A stretch of DNA of 64,000 nucleotides from Paenibacillus cellulositrophicus (GTDB lineage: Bacteria; Bacillota; Bacilli; Paenibacillales; Paenibacillaceae), in NCBI RefSeq assembly GCF_009363095.1, contig NZ_CP045295.1, forward strand, positions 3,956,001-4,020,000, in the 5' to 3' direction. Positions 1-8,953 of this stretch are shown here, piece by piece. Both the position numbers and the translations under genes were made by a program. Position 1 is the stretch's first letter, and every line of letters begins with the position of its first letter. Under the pieces are notes generated by a model. It was not told the DNA's origin, ran no database searches, and worked only from the letters and a program-made list of their open reading frames with translations.

Positions 1-1628
1 CTTGGGGAATAGCTGATCCGGATATTGATAGGGAAATTTTCTACTTGATAAAAATCCTGGTCCAGCGTCACAATGAATTCACCGTCTTGGTATGTCGCGC
101 CAGTAACCGTCGGGGCTGTGAAGTCAAAATGGATTGGCAAATCAACATGACCTAACTCTTGTTGAGTTTCTTCCTCTCTACTGTAACTCTTTAGGGTAAA
201 CCGCAAATCAGCTTTTGTTGTTTCATTGGCCTCTTCGTTTGCCCGGATATGCAACCCATCTTCAGTAGGCTCAATAGAAATTACGGAAGATTCAGAGCTT
301 ACTTCTAATGTGCCTACCCGATTGTCATCTTCAAAAACTTTGAAATTGTGTTGCGTTGAATTATAGATCATATCCAAAGACTTACCGTGCCACTTTACCT
401 GAATCCAATCGTTAATATTTCTGTCTGCACTAGAAGGATTATCGGTGAGATCTTTAAGAACGGCACCTTCCTTACCTAAAAGGAAGGAGGATTCTTCTTC
501 ATTCGTTAAGGTGATCCTAGGATTATCTTGAAGTACGATTTTATCAGACGGCGCCGACATACGCCCTTCGTTGTCTACGAAATATACTTTGTATTCTCCG
601 GCTGTCAACGAAGATGTTTGCATTTCCGTCACCTGATTCGCGTAAAGAACTGAACTCTTAAACCGATCATCCAGTGATTCTAGATCCGTTTTGCTCGTTG
701 GAGTTGCTGCATATGGCACCACATACACTTTGCCTACTTTGCTGCTGATCAATTGGATCGGATCACCAATATTTAGTGGAGACGAAGACACCAAGGTAAC
801 CGCCGGAGCTGACGTTTCCGGCTGGCTAGGCGTGCTGCCGCCGTTATTCCCATTAGAGCCTCCACTGCTATTGCTGCTTCCGCCCGATGAAGATGGCACA
901 GAGGTTGCCGGAGGTGTCGGAGTGGCTGGCTTGGCCGGTTCCGGCGGCGTAGTTGGAGCTGGATCCGGCTGCGAAGGCGGCGTTTGGCTGTCTATAATCT
1001 CCTTGGCGTCAAAAAAACGGCTCGCCACCAGCGCCACTTCTTCTCTTGCCGCACCGCCTTTTGGATCAAATTTGCCGTCGGTGCCTCCATTGAACAATCC
1101 GAACCCAACCGCTACGGCGACGGCATCCTTGGCATAGTCAGAAATGGAGCTCGCGTCGGAAAATTTTAAAATGGAGCCTTTCCCCTGTGCATCGATGCCC
1201 AGAGCGCGAACGAACAGGACCGCCATATCCTGGCGCGACAAATTGGAGCCGGTGCCAAAAGTTCCGTTTCCCTGCCCCTTGATCAGCCCCGCCTTGACGG
1301 CGGCCTCGACAGAAGCATAGGCATAGCTGTCAGAAGGTACGTCCGAGAAAGTCGGCGACTTTGGTGTACTGGAAACGTCCAGACCTAATGCCTTGGCAAG
1401 GATGATGGCAAAATCCTGTCTTTCAATTTTTCCGCTAGGGTCGAACTTGCCGTTGCCCTTTCCGTTAACGATGCCCTTTTCGACTAACTCGTTAATGGCA
1501 TCCTTGGCGTAGGATCCGGCGATATCCGAGAACGGGGTGGTGGCGGTTTCCGCACTAACGGCGGATACGGCGATGGCGCTGAGCAGCGCCGCGGACGAGA
1601 GGACTTTCATCAACGTATTTCTCAACAT
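1..1628 (-). CDS. S-layer homology (SLH) domain surface protein, C-terminus cut by window edge
   Basis: Secreted cell-surface protein, open at its 3' end at the window edge (542 codons visible). It starts with a signal peptide (residues 1-26, hydrophobic core, cleavage after VSA). Three SLH domains follow at about 33-83, 95-148 and 160-210, each opening with FSD and carrying the usual G-x-F-x-P or R-E/Q-D-x-A elements. SLH domains bind pyruvylated secondary wall polymers. A Pro/Thr/Ser/Gly linker (about 214-265) leads to a region without a recognised family that looks like beta-rich extracellular modules. The ATG at 1628 follows a GGGGGAAAT ribosome binding site. No internal stop was seen. 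The ligand or enzyme activity of the C-terminal part cannot be judged here. Confidence 0.93.
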   Translation of the reverse strand, partial: MLRNTLMKVLSSAALLSAIAVSAVSAETATTPFSDIAGSYAKDAINELVEKGIVNGKGNGKFDPSGKIERQDFAIILAKALGLDVSSTPKSPTFSDVPSDSYAYASVEAAVKAGLIKGQGNGTFGTGSNLSRQDMAVLFVRALGIDAQGKGSILKFSDASSISDYAKDAVAVAVGFGLFNGGTDGKFDPKGGAAREEVALVASRFFDAKEIIDSQTPPSQPDPAPTTPPEPAKPATPTPPATSVPSSSGGSSNSSGGSNGNNGGSTPSQPETSAPAVTLVSSSPLNIGDPIQLISSKVGKVYVVPYAATPTSKTDLESLDDRFKSSVLYANQVTEMQTSSLTAGEYKVYFVDNEGRMSAPSDKIVLQDNPRITLTNEEESSFLLGKEGAVLKDLTDNPSSADRNINDWIQVKWHGKSLDMIYNSTQHNFKVFEDDNRVGTLEVSSESSVISIEPTEDGLHIRANEEANETTKADLRFTLKSYSREEETQQELGHVDLPIHFDFTAPTVTGATYQDGEFIVTLDQDFYQVENFPINIRISYSP

Positions 1629-1675
1629 ATTTCCCCCAATTGAATATGAAATAATAACCAATAAGCCTAATCTGA

Positions 1676-1703
1676 ATTGTAGTGATTATCAGGCGTATTT
1701 CAA
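1676..1703 (-). promoter_or_regulatory. Predicted sigma-A promoter for the SLH protein
   Basis: On the minus strand TTGAAA (1698-1703) and TACAAT (1676-1681) are separated by 16 bp, about 45 bp upstream of the ATG. This is a good match to the vegetative consensus; no experimental support. Confidence 0.55.
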
Positions 1704-1845
1704 TCAAAATTTTCGCGGTTTGAAAACATGCCGGCAGGGCAATCCTTGAATGGTCAACGGATTCAATTGTGGATTGGAATCACAGGTAAAGAGTGGGCCA
1801 CCTTATAAAAGTTAGCAAATTACTTTTTATTTTTAATAATCGGAG

Positions 1846-1851
1846 TATAAT
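1846..1851 (+). promoter_or_regulatory. Predicted -10 element upstream of the thioesterase
   Basis: A perfect TATAAT lies 43 bp before the TTG start codon and is preceded by an AT-rich tract (1801-1840). No clear -35 hexamer is visible at the right distance, so only the -10 box is called. The remaining space between the two divergent genes (1704-1840) shows nothing else recognisable. Confidence 0.45.
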
Positions 1852-1893
1852 GTTCAGTGTGAAAAATAGCACGAGCGAAAGGAGGGAGCGAGA

Positions 1894-2355
1894 TTGGCAG
1901 ATTCTTTTCCCAGCAATGACATGGAGATGATTGTGACCTGGGGGGACTGCGATGCGGCGGGAATCTCCTATTACGCCAAAGCTTTTGATTGGTTCACGAA
2001 CGGGCGCATGAGATTCATGCACGTATACGGATTTCCTTACATGGAAACCTTTCATGGTAACGGCATTTCGCTGGTTTGCCTGAAAGCGGATTGTGATTAT
2101 AAAAAAATGCTCCGCCCGGAGGAGCCCGTTACGGTCCGCACGTCGCTGACAGCCTTGTCACGGAGCCGGATGACGTTCAACTATCAGGTGCTGAAGCAGG
2201 ACGGAAAGCTGGCGTGCGAGGGGACGACGTCCCATACGTATGTGGATGACCAGGGTCTTCCTTTTAACGTGGAGAAGCGTTTCCCAGAGTTATGGAAGCA
2301 GATCAGCAGCACATGGAGCGGCGCGTTGGCAGGCAAGCCATCGGCCCAAGCTTAA
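1894..2355 (+). CDS. Acyl-CoA thioesterase, 4-hydroxybenzoyl-CoA thioesterase (hot-dog) family
   Basis: A 153-residue hot-dog-fold thioesterase that hydrolyses an acyl-CoA (or acyl-ACP) thioester in the cytosol. The signature WGDCDAAG at residues 16-23 matches the active-site loop of 4HBT/YbgC enzymes, where the second Asp (here D20) is catalytic. The length is typical. The start is TTG at 1894, supported by GGAGGG eight bases upstream. It is the first gene of a run with a FabF-type ketosynthase and an acyl-CoA ligase, so it may release or edit an acyl chain in the same pathway. The substrate is unknown; the aromatic-thioesterase-like motif alone does not prove an aromatic substrate. Confidence 0.88.
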   Translation: MADSFPSNDMEMIVTWGDCDAAGISYYAKAFDWFTNGRMRFMHVYGFPYMETFHGNGISLVCLKADCDYKKMLRPEEPVTVRTSLTALSRSRMTFNYQVLKQDGKLACEGTTSHTYVDDQGLPFNVEKRFPELWKQISSTWSGALAGKPSAQA

Positions 2356-2415
2356 TTTACAAGCAAGCAAGGAAGATATATATTTGCGGCAAAAAAGAGA
2401 GGAGGTGCTTTCTGA

Positions 2416-3654
2416 GTGAAGGAGCGCGTAGTGATTACAGGTATGGGGGCCGTAACCCCGATCGGCATCGGCGTGCCGGCCTATTGGGACAATCTCTTAA
2501 AAGGAAACAGCGGAATCGGAAGCATTACGCGGTTTGATGCCTCGGAGCTGCCGGTCAAGATTGCAGCCGAAGTCAAAGCGTTTAACCCCACTGACTACAT
2601 ACCGAAAAAGTTAGCCGGACAGACCGATATTTTCATGCAGTTTGCCCTGGTGGCAGCTCAAGAGGCGCTGGCTGACAGTAAACTCGACGCGAAGCCCGAG
2701 CGGGTGGCCATCGTGCTGGGAACGGCGCTGGGAGGCATCACGACGGCAGCGGCGGCGCAGGAGCAGATGACCGGAACGGGAAGCGCCCGCGTGAGCCCGT
2801 ATTTGGTTCCCAAAATCCTCGGCAACATTGCTGCCGCCCAAATCTCGATCGCGTATGGCTTCAAAGGCCCAAGCTATACGGTCAACACCGCCTGCTCTTC
2901 CGGTGCGGACGCCATTGGCATGGCATCCATGCTCCTTCAGTCCGGCCAAGCGGATGCGGTGGTGGCCGTCGGCGCGGAATCCATCCTGTGCGGACTGATG
3001 GACGCCGGACTGGCGTCGGCCCGGGCGCTGTCCACTCGGAATGACGATCCGGCCAAAGCGAGCCGGCCGTTTGACCTCAATCGCGACGGGTTCGTGATGG
3101 GCGAGGGAGCCGGCGCGGTCATTCTGGAAAGGCTCGAATCGGCCGAGAGCCGGGGAGCCGATATTAAGGCCGAGCTGCTCGCCCACGCCAACTGCTCGGA
3201 CGCCTACCACGTGACTTCGCCGGAGCCTGAAGGAGCCGGGGAAGTGCGGTGTATGGAACAGGCCCTGGAACAAGCCGGGCTGACTCCGTCCGACGTGGAT
3301 TATATTAACGCGCACGGAACGTCCACACCGCTTGGCGACCGGATCGAAACCAAATCCCTGAAAGCCGTGTTTGGCGAAGGGGCGGGCCGAATCCCGGTCA
3401 GTTCGACCAAAGGGGCAACCGGCCACTTGATGGGGGCGGGCGGCGTCACGGAGCTGATTGCCTGCATTCAGGCGATCCGCGAAGGGATCGTTCCGCCGAC
3501 GCTCAATCACGAGCAGCCGGATCCGGAATGCGATCTGGATTATGTGCCGAATGAGGCGAGAGCGGCGAAGGTCCGTATCGCGATGTCCAATTCTTTTGGC
3601 TTTGGCGGACAAAATACGTCCCTGATCGTCGGGAAATACGAAGGAACCAATTAA
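2416..3654 (+). CDS. Beta-ketoacyl synthase, FabF (KAS II) type
   Basis: A 412-residue condensing enzyme that performs decarboxylative Claisen condensation of malonyl-ACP with an acyl thioester. The Cys-His-His triad of KAS I/II is present: C160 in TACSSG, H300 in NAHGTSTPLGD and H337 in KGATGHLMG. A GF-GGQN motif lies near the end. Length equals that of FabF. The start is GTG 2416 with GGAGGTG nine bases upstream. It sits between a thioesterase and an acyl-CoA ligase and not in a fabH-fabD-fabG-acpP cluster, so it is probably a second, dedicated ketosynthase and not the housekeeping FabF; that is inference. No acyl carrier protein gene is nearby. Confidence 0.93.
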   Translation: MKERVVITGMGAVTPIGIGVPAYWDNLLKGNSGIGSITRFDASELPVKIAAEVKAFNPTDYIPKKLAGQTDIFMQFALVAAQEALADSKLDAKPERVAIVLGTALGGITTAAAAQEQMTGTGSARVSPYLVPKILGNIAAAQISIAYGFKGPSYTVNTACSSGADAIGMASMLLQSGQADAVVAVGAESILCGLMDAGLASARALSTRNDDPAKASRPFDLNRDGFVMGEGAGAVILERLESAESRGADIKAELLAHANCSDAYHVTSPEPEGAGEVRCMEQALEQAGLTPSDVDYINAHGTSTPLGDRIETKSLKAVFGEGAGRIPVSSTKGATGHLMGAGGVTELIACIQAIREGIVPPTLNHEQPDPECDLDYVPNEARAAKVRIAMSNSFGFGGQNTSLIVGKYEGTN

Positions 3655-3736
3655 CGAAGCGGACGGGCAAGAAGCCCTGTTCCGCTTTTCGAAGTCTCGC
3701 AAAGGTTTAATTTTAAATATGAAGGAAGGAAGTTAG

Positions 3737-5410
3737 ATGGGTACCATGGAACAACAATTCACCTATGATGTTCGGATGTTTAAAGATACATTTGAAAATG
3801 ATTTTACGTATATCAACGGATTTATGCGGAACGTGCACCGGTTTGCGGGGCGTCCGGCCTTGACCGATCCGGTGCGGGAGCGCACCTGGACTTACGCTGA
3901 GCTGAACGGGGAAGTAAACCGCCTCTCGCATGCCCTGCTCGGAGACGGAGTCGGCAAAAATGAGGTCATTGTGTACCAGCTGCTCAACTCGGCCGAATTC
4001 GTGTTCAGCTACCTGGCTCCGCAGAAAATCGGCGCGATCAACTGCCCGATCAACTTCAAGCTCTCCCCCGGAGAAACCGCGTTCATCCTCGATGACAGCA
4101 AGCCTGCCGTCTACATCTACGATGCGGAAATCAAGGAAACGGCCGAGCAGGCGCTGGCCATGGCCAAACACCGCCCCCGCCGGATCGTGATGGTCAATAT
4201 GAACGGCAATCAAGAGGCACCTGCGGATCACATCATCTACAGCGATTATGTGCAGGACAAGCCGGAGCATAACCCGGACATCGAGCGGCCCTCCCACATC
4301 TACGATGAAATTACACGCCTGTATACCTCGGGAACCACCGGCCAGCCGAAAGGGGTTCCAATCAACAACATCAACGACATCCTGTCCGCCCACGACGTGG
4401 CGATGCATTTTCCTCTCAACCCTACCGACAAGACGATGAATATGAGCCCTTGGTTCCACCGCGGAGGCATCCATTCCGGAGGACCGACTCCATCCCTGTA
4501 TGTGGGTGCCGAAATCGTCATTCTTCGATACTTCCATCCGAAAACATGCCTGGAACTCGCCGAGAAATACAACTTGACCTTCCTGATCGGGGCGCCGCCT
4601 ATGCTCAAAATGCTCTATGACGCCCAGAAGAAAAACCCTGTGGACCTGTCCAAATTAAAAGGCATCGTGACGATGGGTGCGCCGCTGGAGCGGGAGGACT
4701 GCATCAAATTCCAGGAGACGCTGACGCCGAATATTTTCAATGGCTACGGCACGTCGGAAGCATTCTGGAACACGTTCCTCCGTCCTTACGATCTGCCGGA
4801 AATGGCGGGATCGGCCGGACGTTCCTGCACCGACGACGATGTCGTGGTCGTTAAGGTCTACCCGGACAGACGGGCGGAACCGGATGAGGTCGTGGCGCGC
4901 GATGGCAGTGAAGTCGGCGAGATCATCGTCAAGTCGCCGGGCAAATCCACGTATGCCTATGTGAACAACCCGAATGAGAGCGAGCGGGTCTTTTATAAAG
5001 GCTGGGTGTACATCGGGGACATGGGAACCTGGGACGAGAATGAGTTCGTGACCGTGGTTGGCCGTAAAAATGACATGATCGTCTCCTCGGGCGAAAATAT
5101 CCACCCGGTGCAGATCGAGGAAATTCTGAACCAGCATCCGAAAGTGAAGGAGTCGGTCGTCGTCGGCGCGCCGGACGAGCTGCGCGGCGAATCGATCGTC
5201 GCTTACGTGATCAAGGAGGATCCGGAGCTGACAGCCAAAGAACTGAACAAGTACTGCAGCGATCATCCGATGCTGGCCAATTACAAGAAACCGCGCTTCT
5301 ACCGGTTCATTGACGAGCTGCCGTATACCGCAACCGGCAAGAAGAAGCATTTTGTCGTGAAGCAGATGGCGGTAGAGGACCAGAAGAACGGATTGTTTGA
5401 GAGACAATAA
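3737..5410 (+). CDS. AMP-forming acyl-CoA synthetase / ligase
   Basis: A 557-residue member of the ANL adenylating superfamily, activating a carboxylic acid as acyl-AMP and then acyl-CoA. The phosphate-binding motif YTSGTTGQPKG is at residues 196-206. The GYGTSE motif, the YIGDMGTWDE/GRKND hinge region (about 420-440) and the C-terminal ATGKKKH segment with the catalytic Lys (about 533) are all present. The ATG start follows GAAGGAAGG. It is the third gene of the acyl-processing run and ends shortly before an intrinsic terminator. The acid specificity (fatty, aryl or other) cannot be read from the sequence. A stand-alone loading ligase for an unlinked carrier protein remains possible. Confidence 0.92.
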   Translation: MGTMEQQFTYDVRMFKDTFENDFTYINGFMRNVHRFAGRPALTDPVRERTWTYAELNGEVNRLSHALLGDGVGKNEVIVYQLLNSAEFVFSYLAPQKIGAINCPINFKLSPGETAFILDDSKPAVYIYDAEIKETAEQALAMAKHRPRRIVMVNMNGNQEAPADHIIYSDYVQDKPEHNPDIERPSHIYDEITRLYTSGTTGQPKGVPINNINDILSAHDVAMHFPLNPTDKTMNMSPWFHRGGIHSGGPTPSLYVGAEIVILRYFHPKTCLELAEKYNLTFLIGAPPMLKMLYDAQKKNPVDLSKLKGIVTMGAPLEREDCIKFQETLTPNIFNGYGTSEAFWNTFLRPYDLPEMAGSAGRSCTDDDVVVVKVYPDRRAEPDEVVARDGSEVGEIIVKSPGKSTYAYVNNPNESERVFYKGWVYIGDMGTWDENEFVTVVGRKNDMIVSSGENIHPVQIEEILNQHPKVKESVVVGAPDELRGESIVAYVIKEDPELTAKELNKYCSDHPMLANYKKPRFYRFIDELPYTATGKKKHFVVKQMAVEDQKNGLFERQ

Positions 5411-5466
5411 AGATGGGCAGAAAACGTTGTTTACGGTTCGTTATTAAAAAATAAGCTTCGGTGAAA

Positions 5467-5493
5467 GGGCACCCTTCAGGGTGTCCTTTTTTT
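5467..5493 (+). terminator. Intrinsic terminator after the acyl-CoA ligase
   Basis: GGGCACCC, a TTCA loop and GGGTGTCC are followed by seven T; one G-T pair in the stem. It closes the thioesterase/ketosynthase/ligase run. Confidence 0.85.
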
Positions 5494-5748
5494 GCTGCCT
5501 TCGGCCAGCCATAGGGGAAAGGCGAACCTGCTTGGCTGAAGGAGAAGGTGGATGGCGGTTGGAAATGCCGCCGAACGTCGAACCGAAATGAGGAACCACA
5601 GATACGGCTTAACTACGGGTGCTAGCAGTAACCCAGAGAGAGGCCTACTTTCTGAAGGTAAACGGTTGTCGGTCTAACCTTTTACTCTTATAATATGGTA
5701 ATACGGTAATTAGATAAAGAATGAAAGCCACACAACAAGGAGAACGAG
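5494..5748. other. Intergenic region before the PTS-like gene
   Basis: The 255 bases hold no credible ORF. The only recognisable element is the promoter at 5666-5694; the rest shows no repeat or RNA motif that I can name. Confidence 0.5.
5666..5694 (+). promoter_or_regulatory. Predicted sigma-A promoter for the PTS-like permease
   Basis: TTGTCG (5666-5671), a 17-bp spacer and TATAAT (5689-5694), 55 bp before the ATG at 5749. Confidence 0.6.
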
Positions 5749-7344
5749 ATGAAGCGAATAGCGATTGCAGGCAGCAGCGGAGGCAACCTGTTTAACCTCG
5801 GCGGCAAGGATCCCGAGAAACTGATCGGGGAGATCAAGGTGCAGTGTCAGAGCGCAGGCGTGGACATCGGCCTCGTGCAGTTCATTGCCGCATCCGAATC
5901 GATGGACGTCGCCAAGGACCACACCGCCGCCGTGCTGTACGGATGGAATGAGGGTGAGCAGCGTCTGGCGAAGCGGTACGAAGGGACGCTGAAAGATACA
6001 AATGAGGCGGCGGCGGAAGCGGATTCGGAGCTGGCAGACCGGATCCGGTCCGGCGGCATCGACGGGCTGATCGTGATGAGCGCCGATCCGCAAGGGTCCA
6101 ACCGGCAGGCGGTGCAGGCCGCGGCTGAGGCGGGCATTCCCGTCGTGGGAACCGGCGGAACATCCATGGCGATGATCAGCTCCAAGGGGGCGAACGTCAT
6201 CGCCACGTCGGGCACGACCGGGACGACGAACCGGACGCGGGCTGTTTCGTTTATGACGTCCCTGTGCAAATACTGGGGGATCAAATACATCCCGGTGCTC
6301 GGAAGCGCCGGGGACAAGTCCGCCGCACCTGCAGGGAACCCGCTGCGGCGGATCAACTTGAAGGGCATTATGCAGTCCTCGCTGCCGGGCTTCATCGCCA
6401 TGGCGATCGTGCTGGCGATCAGCCAGATCCCGGCGCTGAAGGGGCTCAGCGAGGTGTTCGATCTGATGCTCAAGGCGCTGCCGGTCGTGCTGGCGGTCGT
6501 GGCGGCCAAGCAGATTTCCGACATGGACGAGGTGTCGATCGTCGCGGGTGTCATCGCCGGGGTGCTGTCGGTGAACGGCGGCATTATCGGGGGCATCATC
6601 GGCGGGATTGGCGCCGGCTTGCTGGTGCAGTACTTATTCGTCAAATGCGTACAGTGGAAGTTTCCGATGACGACGGTCAACATCGTAGCCGGGGGATTGG
6701 CGGGCCTCATATCCGGATTGATCATGTATTATTTGATCGCCCCGTTCGCCCTGCAGCTCGGTGAGTTCATTAAATACATCATCAATCAGGCGATTTCGTT
6801 TAATCCGATCATCGCTGGCGTGGTTGCAGGCCTACTGATCTGGCCGGCGATAATCGGCGGCGTGTATCATGCGGCGATTCTGCCGATCGTCCTGCTGGAA
6901 ATGGAGAAGACCGGCAACAGCTTCCTGGGGGCCATCGACATGGTCGGACTCGTGATGGTCTCCGCGGGAATCACCCTGGCCAACATCATCGCTCCGCGGG
7001 ACCGGGGAGAGGCGGCGGTAGCCGCGCCGGGCTTTCTGATCAACATGGGCTTCGGCACCTTTGTCGAGGCGGCGTACCCGTTTATGTTCTCGAACAAGGT
7101 CGTCTTCGCGGGCGCCATCGGGGCGGCCGGCGTCGGCGGGGGACTGGTGGGACTGTTTAATGTGCGCGGAACGGCGTATGTTCCGTCCTTCATGGGGCCG
7201 TTTCTGTCGAACAACGTGGTCGGCTTTGCCGCGGCTATGCTCGTGGCGCTGATTCTGGCCATGCTGGTGACATTGGTGGCGAACAAGGCATGGAGAACGG
7301 GCCGAAAGTCCGAACAGAAGCCGGAAATCGAGGCGTCAGCCTAA
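5749..7344 (+). CDS. PTS EIIC-like membrane permease with an unusual N-terminal soluble domain
   Basis: 531 residues. Residues about 200-520 form a highly hydrophobic, multi-spanning domain with Gly-rich helices (GGIIGGIIGGIGAG), a GGVYHA segment and a GFGTFVEAAYPF segment resembling the EIIC domains of fructose/mannitol-type phosphotransferase permeases. Residues 1-190 form a soluble alpha/beta domain with no signal peptide. It contains GIDGLIVMSADPQGSNRQAV followed by AGIPVVGTGG, which reads like a periplasmic-binding-protein/LacI-type ligand-binding fold and not like a classical EIIA or EIIB domain with a phosphorylatable His or Cys. The gene stands alone between promoter and terminator. 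The substrate is unknown, and whether it uses PEP-dependent phosphorylation at all is open. Confidence 0.75.
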   Translation: MKRIAIAGSSGGNLFNLGGKDPEKLIGEIKVQCQSAGVDIGLVQFIAASESMDVAKDHTAAVLYGWNEGEQRLAKRYEGTLKDTNEAAAEADSELADRIRSGGIDGLIVMSADPQGSNRQAVQAAAEAGIPVVGTGGTSMAMISSKGANVIATSGTTGTTNRTRAVSFMTSLCKYWGIKYIPVLGSAGDKSAAPAGNPLRRINLKGIMQSSLPGFIAMAIVLAISQIPALKGLSEVFDLMLKALPVVLAVVAAKQISDMDEVSIVAGVIAGVLSVNGGIIGGIIGGIGAGLLVQYLFVKCVQWKFPMTTVNIVAGGLAGLISGLIMYYLIAPFALQLGEFIKYIINQAISFNPIIAGVVAGLLIWPAIIGGVYHAAILPIVLLEMEKTGNSFLGAIDMVGLVMVSAGITLANIIAPRDRGEAAVAAPGFLINMGFGTFVEAAYPFMFSNKVVFAGAIGAAGVGGGLVGLFNVRGTAYVPSFMGPFLSNNVVGFAAAMLVALILAMLVTLVANKAWRTGRKSEQKPEIEASA

Positions 7345-7465
7345 CATTTGCCGAGGATGGAACAGCGTTGTCATTTCAATGATGGTCCATCGGGGAAGGT
7401 TTAACACGGAGAAGGCAATCTTCCAAGGAAGGTAAAGCAGGTAATCAGTACACTGAGCAGAAAGA

Positions 7466-7508
7466 AGCCCTAATCCCTTTTACAAGGAGATTAGGGCTTT
7501 CCTTTTTT
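7466..7508 (+). terminator. Intrinsic terminator after the PTS-like gene
   Basis: AGCCCTAATC (7466-7475) pairs perfectly with GATTAGGGCT (7489-7498) and is followed by a T-rich tract. It could act in both directions, also ending the small minus-strand ORF at 7548-7622. Confidence 0.85.
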
Positions 7509-7547
7509 CCTTTTATATCTCCTTCGCAAATATTTGGGACAAGACAG

Positions 7548-7622
7548 TTAACGGTCGACAAGGTATCCAATGATTAAAACAACTACGATGAGCAGAATGA
7601 TAAGCGCCAGTCTCTTTCGCAA
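7548..7622 (-). CDS. Putative 24-residue single-span membrane peptide
   Basis: A very short ORF on the minus strand: TTG start at 7622, stop TAA at 7548-7550. The peptide begins MRKRLALIILL, continues as an Ile/Val/Leu helix of about 16 residues and ends GYLVDR: a positively charged N-terminus, one transmembrane helix and a short polar tail. The TTG is preceded by AAGGGAGA nine bases upstream, a strong ribosome binding site, and a terminator lies 40 bases downstream. Such a composition is hard to get by chance in a 57%-GC genome, but no family is recognised. The function is unknown; a small membrane-protein regulator is conceivable. Confidence 0.5.
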   Translation of the reverse strand: MRKRLALIILLIVVVLIIGYLVDR

Positions 7623-7834
7623 GTCATACCATCTCCCTTGTTAATGTAATAAACAACTTCACTCTTCACCCGGTCGAACACCAATAGACCCAACCATCAC
7701 CCTATACTCTTTAGATTATACATAGATCGGTCCGACATCCATTTATTCCAAGGTGACATGGGGCCGGTCCGCTGCAAACTGGTATGGTATGATAAACAAA
7801 ATAACAACGGATCCGTGGAAAGGAGGCCACTCAC

Positions 7835-8725
7835 ATGAACGAAAAGGACGCTGCCATCCTGCAGCATCTCGTCGAAGAGCAGAGCTTGACCAAAGCGGCG
7901 GAACGCCTGTACATGACGCAGCCGGCGCTGACCTACCGGATTCAGCTGCTGGAGCGGGAGTTCGGCGTGCCTCTGATCGTTAAACATGCCAAGGGCACAT
8001 ACTTAACGCCGGAAGGCGAAGCGCTGGCTGCGTACGCGAAGAGGACGCAGGACGAGCTGAACCATATGAAGGATTATCTCCTCAATATGCGCAGCCGGGT
8101 GAAGGGGACGCTCCGGCTCGGGGTCGCCAGTTATTACGGCCTCTACAAGCTCCCTCCGCTGCTCAAGAAGTTCAGGGACCTGTATCCCGAGGTGCAGTTT
8201 AGCGTCACCTGTGCGCTCAGCCCGGAGATTCTCGACTCGCTGATGGAGCAGGAGATTCATGTGGGCATCGTTCGCGGCGATTATCCATGGGTGGAATCCC
8301 GTTTCCTGCTGCATGATGAGCCGATTTGCCTGATCTCCAATGAGCCGATCGATCTGACCGTCCTGCCGGAGCTGCCGCATATTCACTACAGCGAGCCGAA
8401 GGCTAAGGCCGCCCGCCAGGTGTCCTCTCATTTTGGGCAGACGATCCGGACCTGGTGGCACGAGCATTATGACACGCCGCCCACCATCGCCATGCAGGTG
8501 GATGCGTATGAGACATGCAAGGAAATGGTCAAGCACGGGCTGGGCTATTCCATCGTGCCGGGCGTGTTCGTCTCGCCGGAGGACGGCTTGTACACGCTGG
8601 AGCTTAAGCTAAAGAACGGGGAGCCGATCCGGCGCAACACATGGATGCTGTACCGGGAGCCATCGCTCGAGCTGGCCATCGTGGACCGGTTCGTCGATTT
8701 TATGAAAACGGAACATCCGTCTTAA
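7835..8725 (+). CDS. LysR-type transcriptional regulator
   Basis: A 296-residue LTTR with an N-terminal winged helix-turn-helix (residues 1-62, SLTKAAERLYMTQPALTYRIQLLE) and a substrate-binding-like effector domain from about 90. The ATG start follows AAAGGAGG ten bases upstream. It has its own terminator and lies directly upstream of the M20 amidohydrolase/YfcC carrier pair in the same direction, so it is the natural candidate regulator of those genes. That link is inferred from position only. The effector is unknown. Confidence 0.93.
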   Translation: MNEKDAAILQHLVEEQSLTKAAERLYMTQPALTYRIQLLEREFGVPLIVKHAKGTYLTPEGEALAAYAKRTQDELNHMKDYLLNMRSRVKGTLRLGVASYYGLYKLPPLLKKFRDLYPEVQFSVTCALSPEILDSLMEQEIHVGIVRGDYPWVESRFLLHDEPICLISNEPIDLTVLPELPHIHYSEPKAKAARQVSSHFGQTIRTWWHEHYDTPPTIAMQVDAYETCKEMVKHGLGYSIVPGVFVSPEDGLYTLELKLKNGEPIRRNTWMLYREPSLELAIVDRFVDFMKTEHPS

Positions 8726-8726
8726 C

Positions 8727-8762
8727 GAAGTCCTGCCTGGGTATCGGGCGGGGCTTCTTTTT
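8727..8762 (+). terminator. Intrinsic terminator after the LysR gene
   Basis: GAAGTCCTGCC pairs with GGCGGGGCTTC (two G-T pairs) and is followed by TTTTT. The 190 bases between it and the next gene are AT-rich and probably contain the amidohydrolase promoter, but no clear hexamer pair stands out. Confidence 0.75.
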
Positions 8763-8953
8763 ATCCAATCTGAATGAAACGAAGCGCCTACATAAAAATT
8801 CTTTAGGTCCAGCGCGAAAAAATCTTGATTGTACATCTTCCTGCGGCTGCCCTTATTATTTAATACATATTAATGCATAAATATACGAAACGAACCAATG
8901 CCGGAACTAATGACGGCTTCATAAAACATTTATATCGACAGGGTGGGATAGCC

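Noticed and set aside
2611..3702. Minus-strand 363-codon frame opposite the ketosynthase
   Set aside because: Shadow of the real gene: Arg/Gly/His-rich, no family character, no ribosome binding site. The same applies to other long antisense frames, e.g. 13819-15258 and 41284-42612.
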